Source: Candidatus Magasanikiibacteriota bacterium
GTDB taxonomy: Bacteria > Patescibacteriota > Patescibacteriia > Magasanikbacterales > UBA922
Length of the DNA stretch: 11,585 nucleotides
Direction: 5' to 3'
Assembly: GCA_023246565.1 (NCBI GenBank)
Contig: JAHFIE010000036.1
Coordinates: forward strand, 1 to 11,585
Part shown: in pieces, positions 1 through 5,377 of the stretch
Numbering within the stretch: position 1 is the stretch's first letter
How the letters are laid out: each line of letters opens with the position of its first letter
Notes under the pieces: generated by a model
Databases searched by the model: none
Told to the model about the DNA's origin: nothing
The model's input: only the letters and a program-made list of their open reading frames with translations
Made by a program: the position numbers and the translations under genes

Positions 1-255
1 AGCAATACCATGGACCAATTCTTCATTAATGGAAAAACAGACTGTGGAAGGAAATGGCGGATCGCTCCTTCGACCGCGGTATCCTTTGAAAGCTGGTTTA
101 CCACCAACAGCAACAATCATACGTTCAGCTTCAGCATCAATATCCCCTGCCGAAACACCGGGTTTAATCATACCGGCCAATTGTTCTAAAATTTCACCCA
201 TCAATTCCCCGCCTTCGGTAATAAGCTCAATTTCCAATGGTTTTTTAATATACAT
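1..255 (-). CDS. map: Methionine aminopeptidase, type I (N-terminal 85 residues, cut by the window edge)
   Basis: Removes the initiator methionine from nascent cytosolic proteins using a dinuclear metal centre. The visible 85 codons, beginning MYIKKPLEIELITEGG, read as the N-terminal part of a type I enzyme: a KPGVSAGDID stretch near residues 32-41, the FKGYRG segment near 57-62, and SINEELVHGI just before the edge, whose His is the conserved substrate-binding histidine of the family. The metal ligands lie beyond the window. The ATG at 255-253 is 7 nt after the stop of the preceding gene, with no Shine-Dalgarno, so it is probably co-transcribed. In many bacteria map follows secY and adk; here the gap to adk holds four additional minus-strand genes and a plus-strand cassette. 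Family assignment is secure; completeness cannot be judged. Confidence 0.93.
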   Translation of the reverse strand, partial: MYIKKPLEIELITEGGELMGEILEQLAGMIKPGVSAGDIDAEAERMIVAVGGKPAFKGYRGRRSDPPFPSTVCFSINEELVHGIA

Positions 256-262
256 ATTTTAT

Positions 263-1339
263 TTAAACAAAATCACCGAGAGTTTCACCAAGAACTTCTT
301 TGGCAAAAAGATCAATACCATAGATCGTAACATATTCTTGAATACTACTCATCATCGTGCCATGAGGAATTAAATTCTTGAGGAGTGGTTTACCTTGAAT
401 TCGGGAGAGCATTTCCGGTGTTGGTCGCCAGTCAATATTTGCCGCGTCAAATAATTTTTTTGTTTGAAAAGATTCTTGCAGCATCACCATATATTTGAGT
501 TCCTCAAAATCTTTTTTTCGTATCTCACGGTACAATGCTTCTGCTTTATGGGATAATTCGAGGATAAGAGTTTCAATATCTTCCAAAGTCATGGTCTTGC
601 CGTCAACTACTACACAATATTTTTTTAAATCAGTAACCGGATTTCCCTTGGTCGCGGTTGTATGACAGCCAACACAAGCAATCTGCCATTCCACACCTTC
701 ATACAAACCAAAAATTTTTATTTCTTTTACTGATGAAAAAAACTCTGCTGGCCATATTCCTGCTGGCTGAAAATCAGGAAAATGACGGATTAACAAGGAA
801 TACTTATCAAAGGTAAATGGTCCATAAGCATCCCAACCATAATCCGTGACCAGATCATTATACAGACCATGAACCAAAGAACCACTCGCGGTAATTAATT
901 TTCCCAGAATTCGACCCGCGGTTGGATTTCCCTCCTGCCACCCGGTTTGTTCCACGATAATTTTTACCTCATCATCCGAATAAAGCGGCGTTGAGTTATT
1001 TCCAAATGGATCACGGGGGCAGGCCTCCATAAGCATACGAGCAAAAAATTCACTCACTATTTTGTAATCACCAGGATTACGATGTTCCAATCCTTGGTAA
1101 CTCGCAATAATCATTTGCAAAAGTGCCCGCATATTCGAGGGCGTTGATAAGAGATGATCCACTTCTGAATACTTTTTGTGTTCCAAATCTAATATCCTAA
1201 TCACATCAGCAATTCGTTTGATCCAAACATCGTACCAGAGTGGATAAAAATGAAAAAAATCAATCGGCTGATATGCTTCAATGGTATTGCCGGCACATAA
1301 GGCAAACGATGCTTTAATAAAAGGTTTAATCCATTGCAT
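263..1339 (-). CDS. C-terminal partner of a split PEP-mobile-domain protein, unknown function
   Basis: A protein of 358 residues with no named domain that I recognise. It is clearly homologous to the C-terminal two thirds of the 472-residue protein at 3124-4542. Shared features in the same order are a D-P-F/Y after a ML..A/I-C stretch (about 103-112 here), a G-K/R-L/I-I-T/S-A...H-x-L-Y-N/S-D block (146-162), YGP (172-174) and IWP (195-197), then a VDG turn. The start is chosen at the ATG at 1339, preceded by GGAG about 6 nt upstream and inside the end of the mobile-domain gene. A start at 1357 is open in the same frame but would skip that ribosome site. The 14-nt overlap with the upstream gene implies translational coupling. 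No signal peptide or membrane helix is evident, so it is presumably cytosolic. I infer that it works together with the 109-residue mobile domain. Confidence 0.85.
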   Translation of the reverse strand: MQWIKPFIKASFALCAGNTIEAYQPIDFFHFYPLWYDVWIKRIADVIRILDLEHKKYSEVDHLLSTPSNMRALLQMIIASYQGLEHRNPGDYKIVSEFFARMLMEACPRDPFGNNSTPLYSDDEVKIIVEQTGWQEGNPTAGRILGKLITASGSLVHGLYNDLVTDYGWDAYGPFTFDKYSLLIRHFPDFQPAGIWPAEFFSSVKEIKIFGLYEGVEWQIACVGCHTTATKGNPVTDLKKYCVVVDGKTMTLEDIETLILELSHKAEALYREIRKKDFEELKYMVMLQESFQTKKLFDAANIDWRPTPEMLSRIQGKPLLKNLIPHGTMMSSIQEYVTIYGIDLFAKEVLGETLGDFV

Positions 1340-1655
1340 ACACTTCTCCGGTAGCACCGTTAACCATAATCATCTGTCCATCCTTAATTTTTTTCGTACC
1401 TTCTTTGGTATTAACCACACAAGGAATACCCATTTCTCGACTCAAAATAGCTGGGTGAGAAGTAATACCACCAAGATCGGTTACAATAGCAGCAGCTGTC
1501 ACCATACCATGAACCATGGTCGGATCTGTTAAAGATGTTACTAAAATTTCTCCTTCAATAAAACTACTCAAATCAGAACCAGGTAAACATACACGGGCCT
1601 TACCTTCGACCGTACCTGAACTGGCAGCAATTCCTTTGAGAAGTAGTTGTGTCAT
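1326..1655 (-). CDS. Stand-alone PEP-utilising enzyme mobile (phosphohistidine swivel) domain protein
   Basis: A 109-residue protein consisting only of the swivelling phosphohistidine domain known from pyruvate phosphate dikinase, PEP synthase and enzyme I. The core TDLGGITSHPAILSRE (about 59-74) carries the predicted phospho-accepting His67 after Thr-Ser. It is followed by GIPCVV and a DGQ...VNGATGEV end typical of the fold. In characterised enzymes this domain shuttles phosphate between an ATP-binding and a PEP/pyruvate-binding domain; neither is present here or elsewhere in the window. The ATG at 1655 lies 3 nt after the stop of the phosphatase gene, without a Shine-Dalgarno, and its last codons overlap the next gene. 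It is about 60% similar by eye to the N-terminus of the 472-residue protein, including the ITDPTMV/LTDPTMV motif. The domain call is firm; the reaction is unknown. Confidence 0.92.
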   Translation of the reverse strand: MTQLLLKGIAASSGTVEGKARVCLPGSDLSSFIEGEILVTSLTDPTMVHGMVTAAAIVTDLGGITSHPAILSREMGIPCVVNTKEGTKKIKDGQMIMVNGATGEVYAMD

Positions 1656-1658
1656 AGA

Positions 1659-2600
1659 TTATTGATTAAGCGAATCAATAGTATTTGGTTCACGTTGTTG
1701 CGCAGCAAGATACTCAGTGGCGAGTTCACGAAGAGCAGGTAGGTTGACACCATATACTTGCGTTTCACCATTCTCTCGACGAAGCGTAATCGTTATTTGT
1801 TTTTCTCCACCTTCATTATTTTTTATGTCTAAATCCCAACTGTCCAAAATTTTTAAGCTGCCGCCAATCTCTGAAAGTTTATCAAAACCAATAATTACCG
1901 TATCGCCTTCTTGACGTTGAATACAATATTTCAAAAAAGCTTCTGTGGAAGTTTTGTGTCCTCCGCTCACAAGGTCAACAACCTTACCTTCGGGCATATA
2001 ATCGGGTAAATTAACAAGACGGTTAATCTTAAAAGCAACGCGCGCAGCGTGTTCACGGGGAGACGGTGTACCCTCATCCGGCCGTTCTCGATCAAAAGCC
2101 AAATACCATTCCATAGCCCACTCTTCGGCATGTTCCGCGACCTCTTCTTGTTCATCAGGATTCAGATCATCAAATTTTTTTCCAGGAAAATGTTCAGCCA
2201 TATAAGCATCACGATGCGGCGCCATATGTGCTTCGTAATCTTCATTAAATTCTTTACTCCCTGTCTGAGCAGGCAAAGAAAAAAACTTGTCTGTTTCGTT
2301 TGATGCTTGTAAAATATCTGGATTTATTTTGGCAGCGGCAAAGGCTGCTTGCAAAGTCTCTATTGTCCGATTAACTTTGGTTGCGTATGCTTTTGTAACA
2401 TCTCGGTCAACGAATTGACTCTCACCAAATGTTTTTGCTCGCTCAAGCCCCTGTTCAGAAATTGATGCAAGTGAAATACCACCAGCCTGGTCAAAAACTC
2501 GAGCCGAAGCTTTTTGGCTATGACGTAAAAACGTAAAACGCGCTTCTGTTGCATGGCCACGCCCTGTTTCTGGTGGTTGATAGCCTCTTTCTGAGTCCAT
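1659..2600 (-). CDS. Histidine phosphatase superfamily protein, 313 aa
   Basis: Members of this superfamily (phosphoglycerate mutases, SixA-type phosphohistidine phosphatases and others) use a phosphorylated histidine intermediate. The N-terminal catalytic motif reads FTFLRHS (22-28), with Ser instead of the usual Gly after Arg26-His27. It is followed by SEQGLERA (48-55), an R-T-I-E-T-L element with Arg78 that fits the second phosphate-binding arginine, and SGGH (212-215) with the second catalytic His215. Residues of about 120-180 form a charged insertion rich in Glu. The C-terminal 70 residues are also longer than in minimal SixA proteins (about 160 residues). There is no signal peptide, and the gene starts with ATG without a Shine-Dalgarno. 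It is the first gene of an apparent operon with the split mobile-domain pair and map. Substrate unknown; a phosphohistidine substrate is my inference from context. Confidence 0.88.
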   Translation of the reverse strand: MDSERGYQPPETGRGHATEARFTFLRHSQKASARVFDQAGGISLASISEQGLERAKTFGESQFVDRDVTKAYATKVNRTIETLQAAFAAAKINPDILQASNETDKFFSLPAQTGSKEFNEDYEAHMAPHRDAYMAEHFPGKKFDDLNPDEQEEVAEHAEEWAMEWYLAFDRERPDEGTPSPREHAARVAFKINRLVNLPDYMPEGKVVDLVSGGHKTSTEAFLKYCIQRQEGDTVIIGFDKLSEIGGSLKILDSWDLDIKNNEGGEKQITITLRRENGETQVYGVNLPALRELATEYLAAQQREPNTIDSLNQ

Positions 2601-2621
2601 AGGAGTATTAAAAAGTAATGA

Positions 2622-2652
2622 ATTTTATAACCATAGTCTAATATAGAACGAA
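2622..2652 (-). promoter_or_regulatory. Possible sigma70-like promoter for the phosphatase operon
   Basis: Reading the minus strand, TATAAA(AT) at 2629-2622 is a fair -10 box, 17 nt downstream of a poor -35 (TTCGTT, 2652-2647). It would start transcription about 15 nt before the phosphatase ATG, in a gap with no other minus-strand candidate. The -35 matches consensus only at its first two positions, so this is a weak prediction. Confidence 0.3.
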
Positions 2653-2660
2653 TAAAAAAA

Positions 2661-2673
2661 CAACGTCACGTTG
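2661..2673. promoter_or_regulatory. 13-bp palindrome between two divergent promoters (candidate operator)
   Basis: CAACGT-C-ACGTTG is a perfect inverted repeat around one central base. It ends 1 bp before the -35 box of the plus-strand promoter and lies 8 bp beyond the putative -35 of the minus-strand phosphatase promoter. A second inverted pair, CGTCA (2664-2668) and TGACG (2676-2680), overlaps both the palindrome and the -35 box. The position suits a repressor or activator site serving either or both directions. No binding protein can be named. Confidence 0.4.
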
Positions 2674-2674
2674 G

Positions 2675-2704
2675 TTGACGAATACCCTACTTTTTTCATA
2701 AAAT
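2675..2704 (+). promoter_or_regulatory. Sigma70-type promoter of the plus-strand cassette
   Basis: TTGACG (2675-2680) matches the -35 consensus at five of six positions. It is followed after an 18-bp spacer by TAAAAT (2699-2704), also five of six. Transcription would begin near 2711, directly before the hairpin at 2713-2743 and about 60 nt upstream of the ORF at 2771. This is the most convincing promoter in the window. Confidence 0.65.
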
Positions 2705-2712
2705 AGTACCAT

Positions 2713-2743
2713 CTCTCTGGTCACACGAGCACCGTGTGGAGAG
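2713..2743 (+). promoter_or_regulatory. 5'-end stem-loop in the leader of the plus-strand cassette
   Basis: CACACG (2722-2727) pairs perfectly with CGTGTG (2733-2738) around the loop AGCAC. CTCTC (2713-2717) pairs with GAGAG (2739-2743) outside it, leaving a 4-nt bulge on the 5' side. The predicted transcript would begin with this structure almost at its 5' end, a position known to protect bacterial mRNAs from 5'-dependent decay. It leaves the Shine-Dalgarno at 2761 free. Confidence 0.5.
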
Positions 2744-2770
2744 AATTTTCTGATTTTTACGGAGAAAATC

Positions 2771-2977
2771 ATGCCGTCGACGATTCTCATCGGGCCCTAC
2801 ACCTACGTCCTGGATAACGAAGACGCGGCGCGGGTCGCGGAGCAAGCCGCTCAAGCCTACCGGAAAAAGAACTACGAGCTCTGCGAACGCCTGAAGCTGA
2901 TCGCTTCGAAGATCGAAAAAGGCTCGATCACGGCAGAACAAGGCCTACGAGAGGCTGAGCTCGGCATGGTGGCCTAA
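2771..2977 (+). CDS. Small GC-rich ORF of unknown function, 68 aa, on the opposite strand to all neighbours
   Basis: I do not recognise this protein. It begins MPSTILIGPYTYVLDNED and continues as a probable helical segment rich in Ala, Glu, Lys and Arg (residues 17-68), with one Cys at 38 and no signal peptide or membrane helix. Reasons to believe it is coding: GGAG lies at 2761-2764, 6 nt before the ATG; a good promoter lies upstream and an intrinsic terminator downstream; and there is strong third-position bias, 51 of 68 sense codons ending in G or C by hand count. Overall GC is 121 of 207 bases (58%). In the first 40 codons of the adjacent phosphatase only 11 end in G or C. Codon use, strand and ribosome site are therefore unlike the surrounding genes, which suggests transfer from a GC-richer source or an unusual selective regime. 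Confidence 0.65.
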   Translation: MPSTILIGPYTYVLDNEDAARVAEQAAQAYRKKNYELCERLKLIASKIEKGSITAEQGLREAELGMVA

Positions 2978-2985
2978 TTCCCACA

Positions 2986-3056
2986 ACGACGCAACGTCGT
3001 GAACGGGTCCTCCGGACGTCCTGTTCGGAGAAGTCTGCCTTCGTGCATGGCAGATT
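2986..3056 (+). ncRNA. Structured 3' region with three consecutive stem-loops (3' UTR or small RNA)
   Basis: After the stop codon of the 68-aa ORF the strand folds into three adjacent hairpins. The first is ACGACG/CGTCGT with loop CAA (2986-3000). The second, at 3001-3026, pairs GAACGG with CCTGTTC by six pairs including one G-T and encloses an inner GTCC/GGAC stem with loop TCC (3007-3017). The third pairs AGTCTGCC with GGCAGATT (3032-3056). The terminator follows 9 nt later. Such dense GC-rich pairing in 71 nt is unusual for this AT-rich window. It may be a stabilising 3' UTR, a processed small RNA, or a structural element of a mobile cassette. Confidence 0.45.
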
Positions 3057-3060
3057 CCCA

Positions 3061-3104
3061 AAAAAGCCGGGCGCGTTCGCGACGACCCGGCTTCTGCATT
3101 TTTG
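3061..3104. terminator. Bidirectional intrinsic terminator shared by convergent genes
   Basis: AAGCCGGG (3065-3072) pairs with CCCGGCTT (3087-3094). Reading plus, a T5 run follows at 3100-3104 after five bases, ending the 68-aa cassette. Reading minus, the stem is followed at once by six T residues (3066-3061), making it the better terminator for the 472-residue gene that stops at 3124. The composition of the stem belongs to the GC-rich cassette, yet it serves the AT-rich neighbour too. Confidence 0.8.
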
Positions 3105-3123
3105 GATAATTTTTTGAAATTAA

Positions 3124-4542
3124 TTAATAGAGATTCTCTGCAGTGACGATACGTGGATCAAGATATGATCGGACAACAGTCCCTATCGATTCTTTATCTT
3201 CTGGCCAGTTCATTGAGTATAATACTTTTCCTTGTGCCGCAGCCATCATTCCCGGTATCGGCTCGTGCCAATCTCGCCCCAATACTTCAGCCAATTTCTT
3301 GAACGTATATGCTTTGGCAGAATAATATTGTTTTTTCTTAAATTCTAAATCAGCACTTTGTGATTTTTGAAAAATAGTTATAGCAACATTTTCAAGCGCG
3401 ATAGCCAGTTCATACGATTCATCTATGGTTTTTTCTACTCCATCAACATAAATCGCGGCACGAACCAAACCATGTATCGGATCACCATCATACGTAATAT
3501 GCGAGACACTGTCCACTGCTGGTGAAACATTTTTATAAACACAAATAATTCTAATATGATCACAGGGCGAATGTTTTGATTCTGGCCAAATTTCTTTCGC
3601 ACGTAAATTTCCAAAATCTTTTATTATGACGCTATGACCAGGACCATAGACATCAGCTACGTCATATGGCGCAAAATTGTCATACACAATTGTTGGATGC
3701 ATATCTGAATATAAGGCATGACCAACATGGTAGCAGGCACTAATAATTCGACCGAGTTTACGCGCTATATCTGGACTCGCTTTTTGTGTTGTTGAAACTA
3801 ATTGTTTAATTTCTTCTGGAGAATGAATAATATTTTTCTTGTGCGCGTACGGATCATCAACACAGATAGCTTTGAGCATGTCATTATAAAAACAAAATAA
3901 TTCCATTTTTTCAGAGTTGGTAAACGACGTAAAATGAGCGGAGAACATATCAAAGAAAAAAGTTCCCCGTATTTCACTCGTGTTAGGAAATAATCGCGCG
4001 ACTTCACGTGCATTAAGACCTTTTTCTTTAATTCCATGAATTATCGAAAAAACATAATCTAACCATGGTTGTGCAACCAGTGGGTCATATTTGTACCAGG
4101 CAGTTACATCGTCAAACGTGGAAAAATCCATAGCGCAAACTGATGCTACATAACTATCTAGACAAGAATCAATATCTGTATCAATAGTAGATGTATTAGT
4201 ATTCATGACAACAGAATGTTCAAAAATTTCTATTTCTCCGGTTAACCCATTCACCGAAACATCCATGCCATCAGAAAGTTCACGCGTACCAATTTTGGTA
4301 TTGACCACACAGGGAATCCCAAGTTCGCGACTAACAATTGATGGATGCGATGTGATACTCCCAATATCGCAAACAATCGCGCCTGCTTTGGCCATAAGAG
4401 TAACCATAGTAGGATCAGTGATATGAGTAACTAAAATATCACCTGAATTAAATTTCGGCGCGTCAGATAAATTTTTAATTATTTTAACGATTCCTCTTGC
4501 CAATCCTCGACTAGCAGGAATGCCTTTGATGATGTTACCCAT
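3124..4542 (-). CDS. PEP-utilising mobile domain fused to a C-terminal domain of unknown function, 472 aa
   Basis: Residues 1-105 form a phosphohistidine swivel domain: the core CDIGSITSHPSIVSRE holds predicted phospho-His66 and is followed by GIPCVVNTKIGT and VNGLTGEIEIF. A linker of about 20 Ser/Thr/Asp-rich residues (about 107-126) leads into a 350-residue domain homologous to the separate protein at 263-1339. Shared marks include ML...C..DPY (222-232), GRIISA...GHALYSD (264-280), YGP (299-301) and IWP (318-320). ATP-grasp and PEP/TIM-barrel domains of the usual PpsA/PPDK architecture are absent. The protein is much shorter than those enzymes (about 800-900 residues). The ATG at 4542 has no Shine-Dalgarno and lies 44 nt after adk, within reach of a hairpin that overlaps the adk stop. 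It ends 20 nt before a strong terminator. Function unknown; presumably cytosolic. Confidence 0.9.
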   Translation of the reverse strand: MGNIIKGIPASRGLARGIVKIIKNLSDAPKFNSGDILVTHITDPTMVTLMAKAGAIVCDIGSITSHPSIVSRELGIPCVVNTKIGTRELSDGMDVSVNGLTGEIEIFEHSVVMNTNTSTIDTDIDSCLDSYVASVCAMDFSTFDDVTAWYKYDPLVAQPWLDYVFSIIHGIKEKGLNAREVARLFPNTSEIRGTFFFDMFSAHFTSFTNSEKMELFCFYNDMLKAICVDDPYAHKKNIIHSPEEIKQLVSTTQKASPDIARKLGRIISACYHVGHALYSDMHPTIVYDNFAPYDVADVYGPGHSVIIKDFGNLRAKEIWPESKHSPCDHIRIICVYKNVSPAVDSVSHITYDGDPIHGLVRAAIYVDGVEKTIDESYELAIALENVAITIFQKSQSADLEFKKKQYYSAKAYTFKKLAEVLGRDWHEPIPGMMAAAQGKVLYSMNWPEDKESIGTVVRSYLDPRIVTAENLY

Positions 4543-4545
4543 AAA

Positions 4546-4605
4546 ACTTCGTGGATTATTATTTTGTTAAAAAAATCCAGAAATAATTACGAAGTCATAA
4601 TTATT
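4546..4605. repeat. Overlapping inverted repeats at the adk / mobile-domain gene junction
   Basis: ACTTCGT (4546-4552) can pair with ACGAAGT (4589-4595), extended inside by ATTATT/AATAAT (4555-4560 and 4582-4587). Alternatively AATAATTA (4582-4589) pairs with TAATTATT (4598-4605) within the end of adk, followed on the minus strand by TCTGG and a T7 run. The two folds are mutually exclusive. Together they could act as a weak terminator or attenuator controlling read-through from adk, but the stems are mostly A-T. Confidence 0.3.
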
Positions 4606-5267
4606 TTTTTGACCTCTGCATCCACCACAGCTATATCTCGACTACCATCAACACACACCAAACGTCCTGTTTGTTCATAGTATTCGGTCACAGGCAATTG
4701 TTTCTCATTCCCCTGCTCCAAAATGCGCTTGCGTGCAGTTGCTTCATTATCATCGGCACGAACCACCAATAGCCCACCACATTTCTTACAAACAGTTTGT
4801 GTCTCATTATCAACTGAATAAGGAATAATCTCACCACATTCTGCGCAGACCTTACGTCTCGTTAACCGTTTGAAACTGGTATCATCATCCAAATGCAACT
4901 CAATTACTAAAACCGAATCAGATCCCAGTCCAAGCACAGTAAAAAATTCATCATATTTTTGAGCCTGTTCGAGAGAACGAATCGCTCCGTCCAAAACCAC
5001 ACTTTTGCCGACCATGAGATTCTGTTCAATTTCCTTAAAAGCCAATTTATAAATTAAATCATCGGCTACCAATTTTCCGGCTTTCATATCTGCTAATTTT
5101 TGCTTGTCATTCGGGTCGCCCTGAGGGTCTACCTCAAGCGCGCGTAATAAATCACCCGTTGAAATATGTGCCATTCCAAGGTCATTAACCAACAATCGAG
5201 CCTGTGTCCCTTTGCCACTCCCCGGTACACCAAGTAAAATAATCACTTTTTTCGTAGTTTGTTGCAT
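4587..5267 (-). CDS. adk: Adenylate kinase with zinc-type LID
   Basis: Catalyses ATP + AMP = 2 ADP in the cytosol, balancing adenylate pools. The start at ATG 5267 gives 226 residues; a TTG two codons upstream (5273) is possible but neither has a Shine-Dalgarno. The P-loop GVPGSGKGT spans 13-21. The AMP-binding STGDLLR is at 36-42. The LID holds four cysteines as C-x2-C (141, 144) and C-x2-C (160, 163), which bind structural zinc in related enzymes. The R-x-DD element follows at 170-173. One deviation: the usual DGFPR of the AMP site reads DGAIR (93-97), keeping the Asp and Arg but losing Phe-Pro. This is the expected secY-adk neighbour, although an MFS gene and a repeat lie between. The family is certain; strict AMP specificity is likely but not proven. 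Confidence 0.93.
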   Translation of the reverse strand: MQQTTKKVIILLGVPGSGKGTQARLLVNDLGMAHISTGDLLRALEVDPQGDPNDKQKLADMKAGKLVADDLIYKLAFKEIEQNLMVGKSVVLDGAIRSLEQAQKYDEFFTVLGLGSDSVLVIELHLDDDTSFKRLTRRKVCAECGEIIPYSVDNETQTVCKKCGGLLVVRADDNEATARKRILEQGNEKQLPVTEYYEQTGRLVCVDGSRDIAVVDAEVKKIIMTS

Positions 5268-5377
5268 AGACAATACTTGTAGAATTGAAAATCTTATGTA
5301 GAGACATTACAATAATTCATTACCATTATCATCCGGCAGAGCTGGGTAAATTCCAGTTAATACCCTATGCTGAACAA

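Noticed and set aside
674..688. CVGCH (C-x2-CH) in the 358-aa partner protein, like a cytochrome c haem-binding motif
   Set aside because: No signal peptide for export. The fused paralogue keeps the His and the following Gly/Asp-Pro region but has neither Cys, so the motif is probably incidental; a metal or redox role is not excluded.
1326..1655. Reading the split copy as a pseudogene of the fused protein (frameshift)
   Set aside because: Both halves are intact with conserved motifs. The second has its own Shine-Dalgarno and ATG, and the mobile domain ends exactly at its natural domain border. A sequencing indel is still possible, so it is kept as a check.
2696..2941. 81-codon minus-strand frame opposite the 68-aa gene
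   Set aside because: It is antisense to the better supported ORF. It has no ribosome site, and the GC-rich third positions, promoter and terminator all favour the plus strand.
3047..3109. 20-codon plus-strand ORF (MADSQKSRAR...) with CGGAGAA upstream, overlapping the terminator
   Set aside because: The ribosome site is about 16 nt away, too far. The ORF runs through the terminator stem, and its basic composition simply reflects the GC-rich hairpin.
2661..3109. Assembly chimera as an explanation for the GC-rich insert
   Set aside because: The insert begins and ends at functional boundaries, with its promoter in AT-rich sequence and its terminator serving the neighbouring gene. This argues for real biology, but only read mapping can exclude a chimera.
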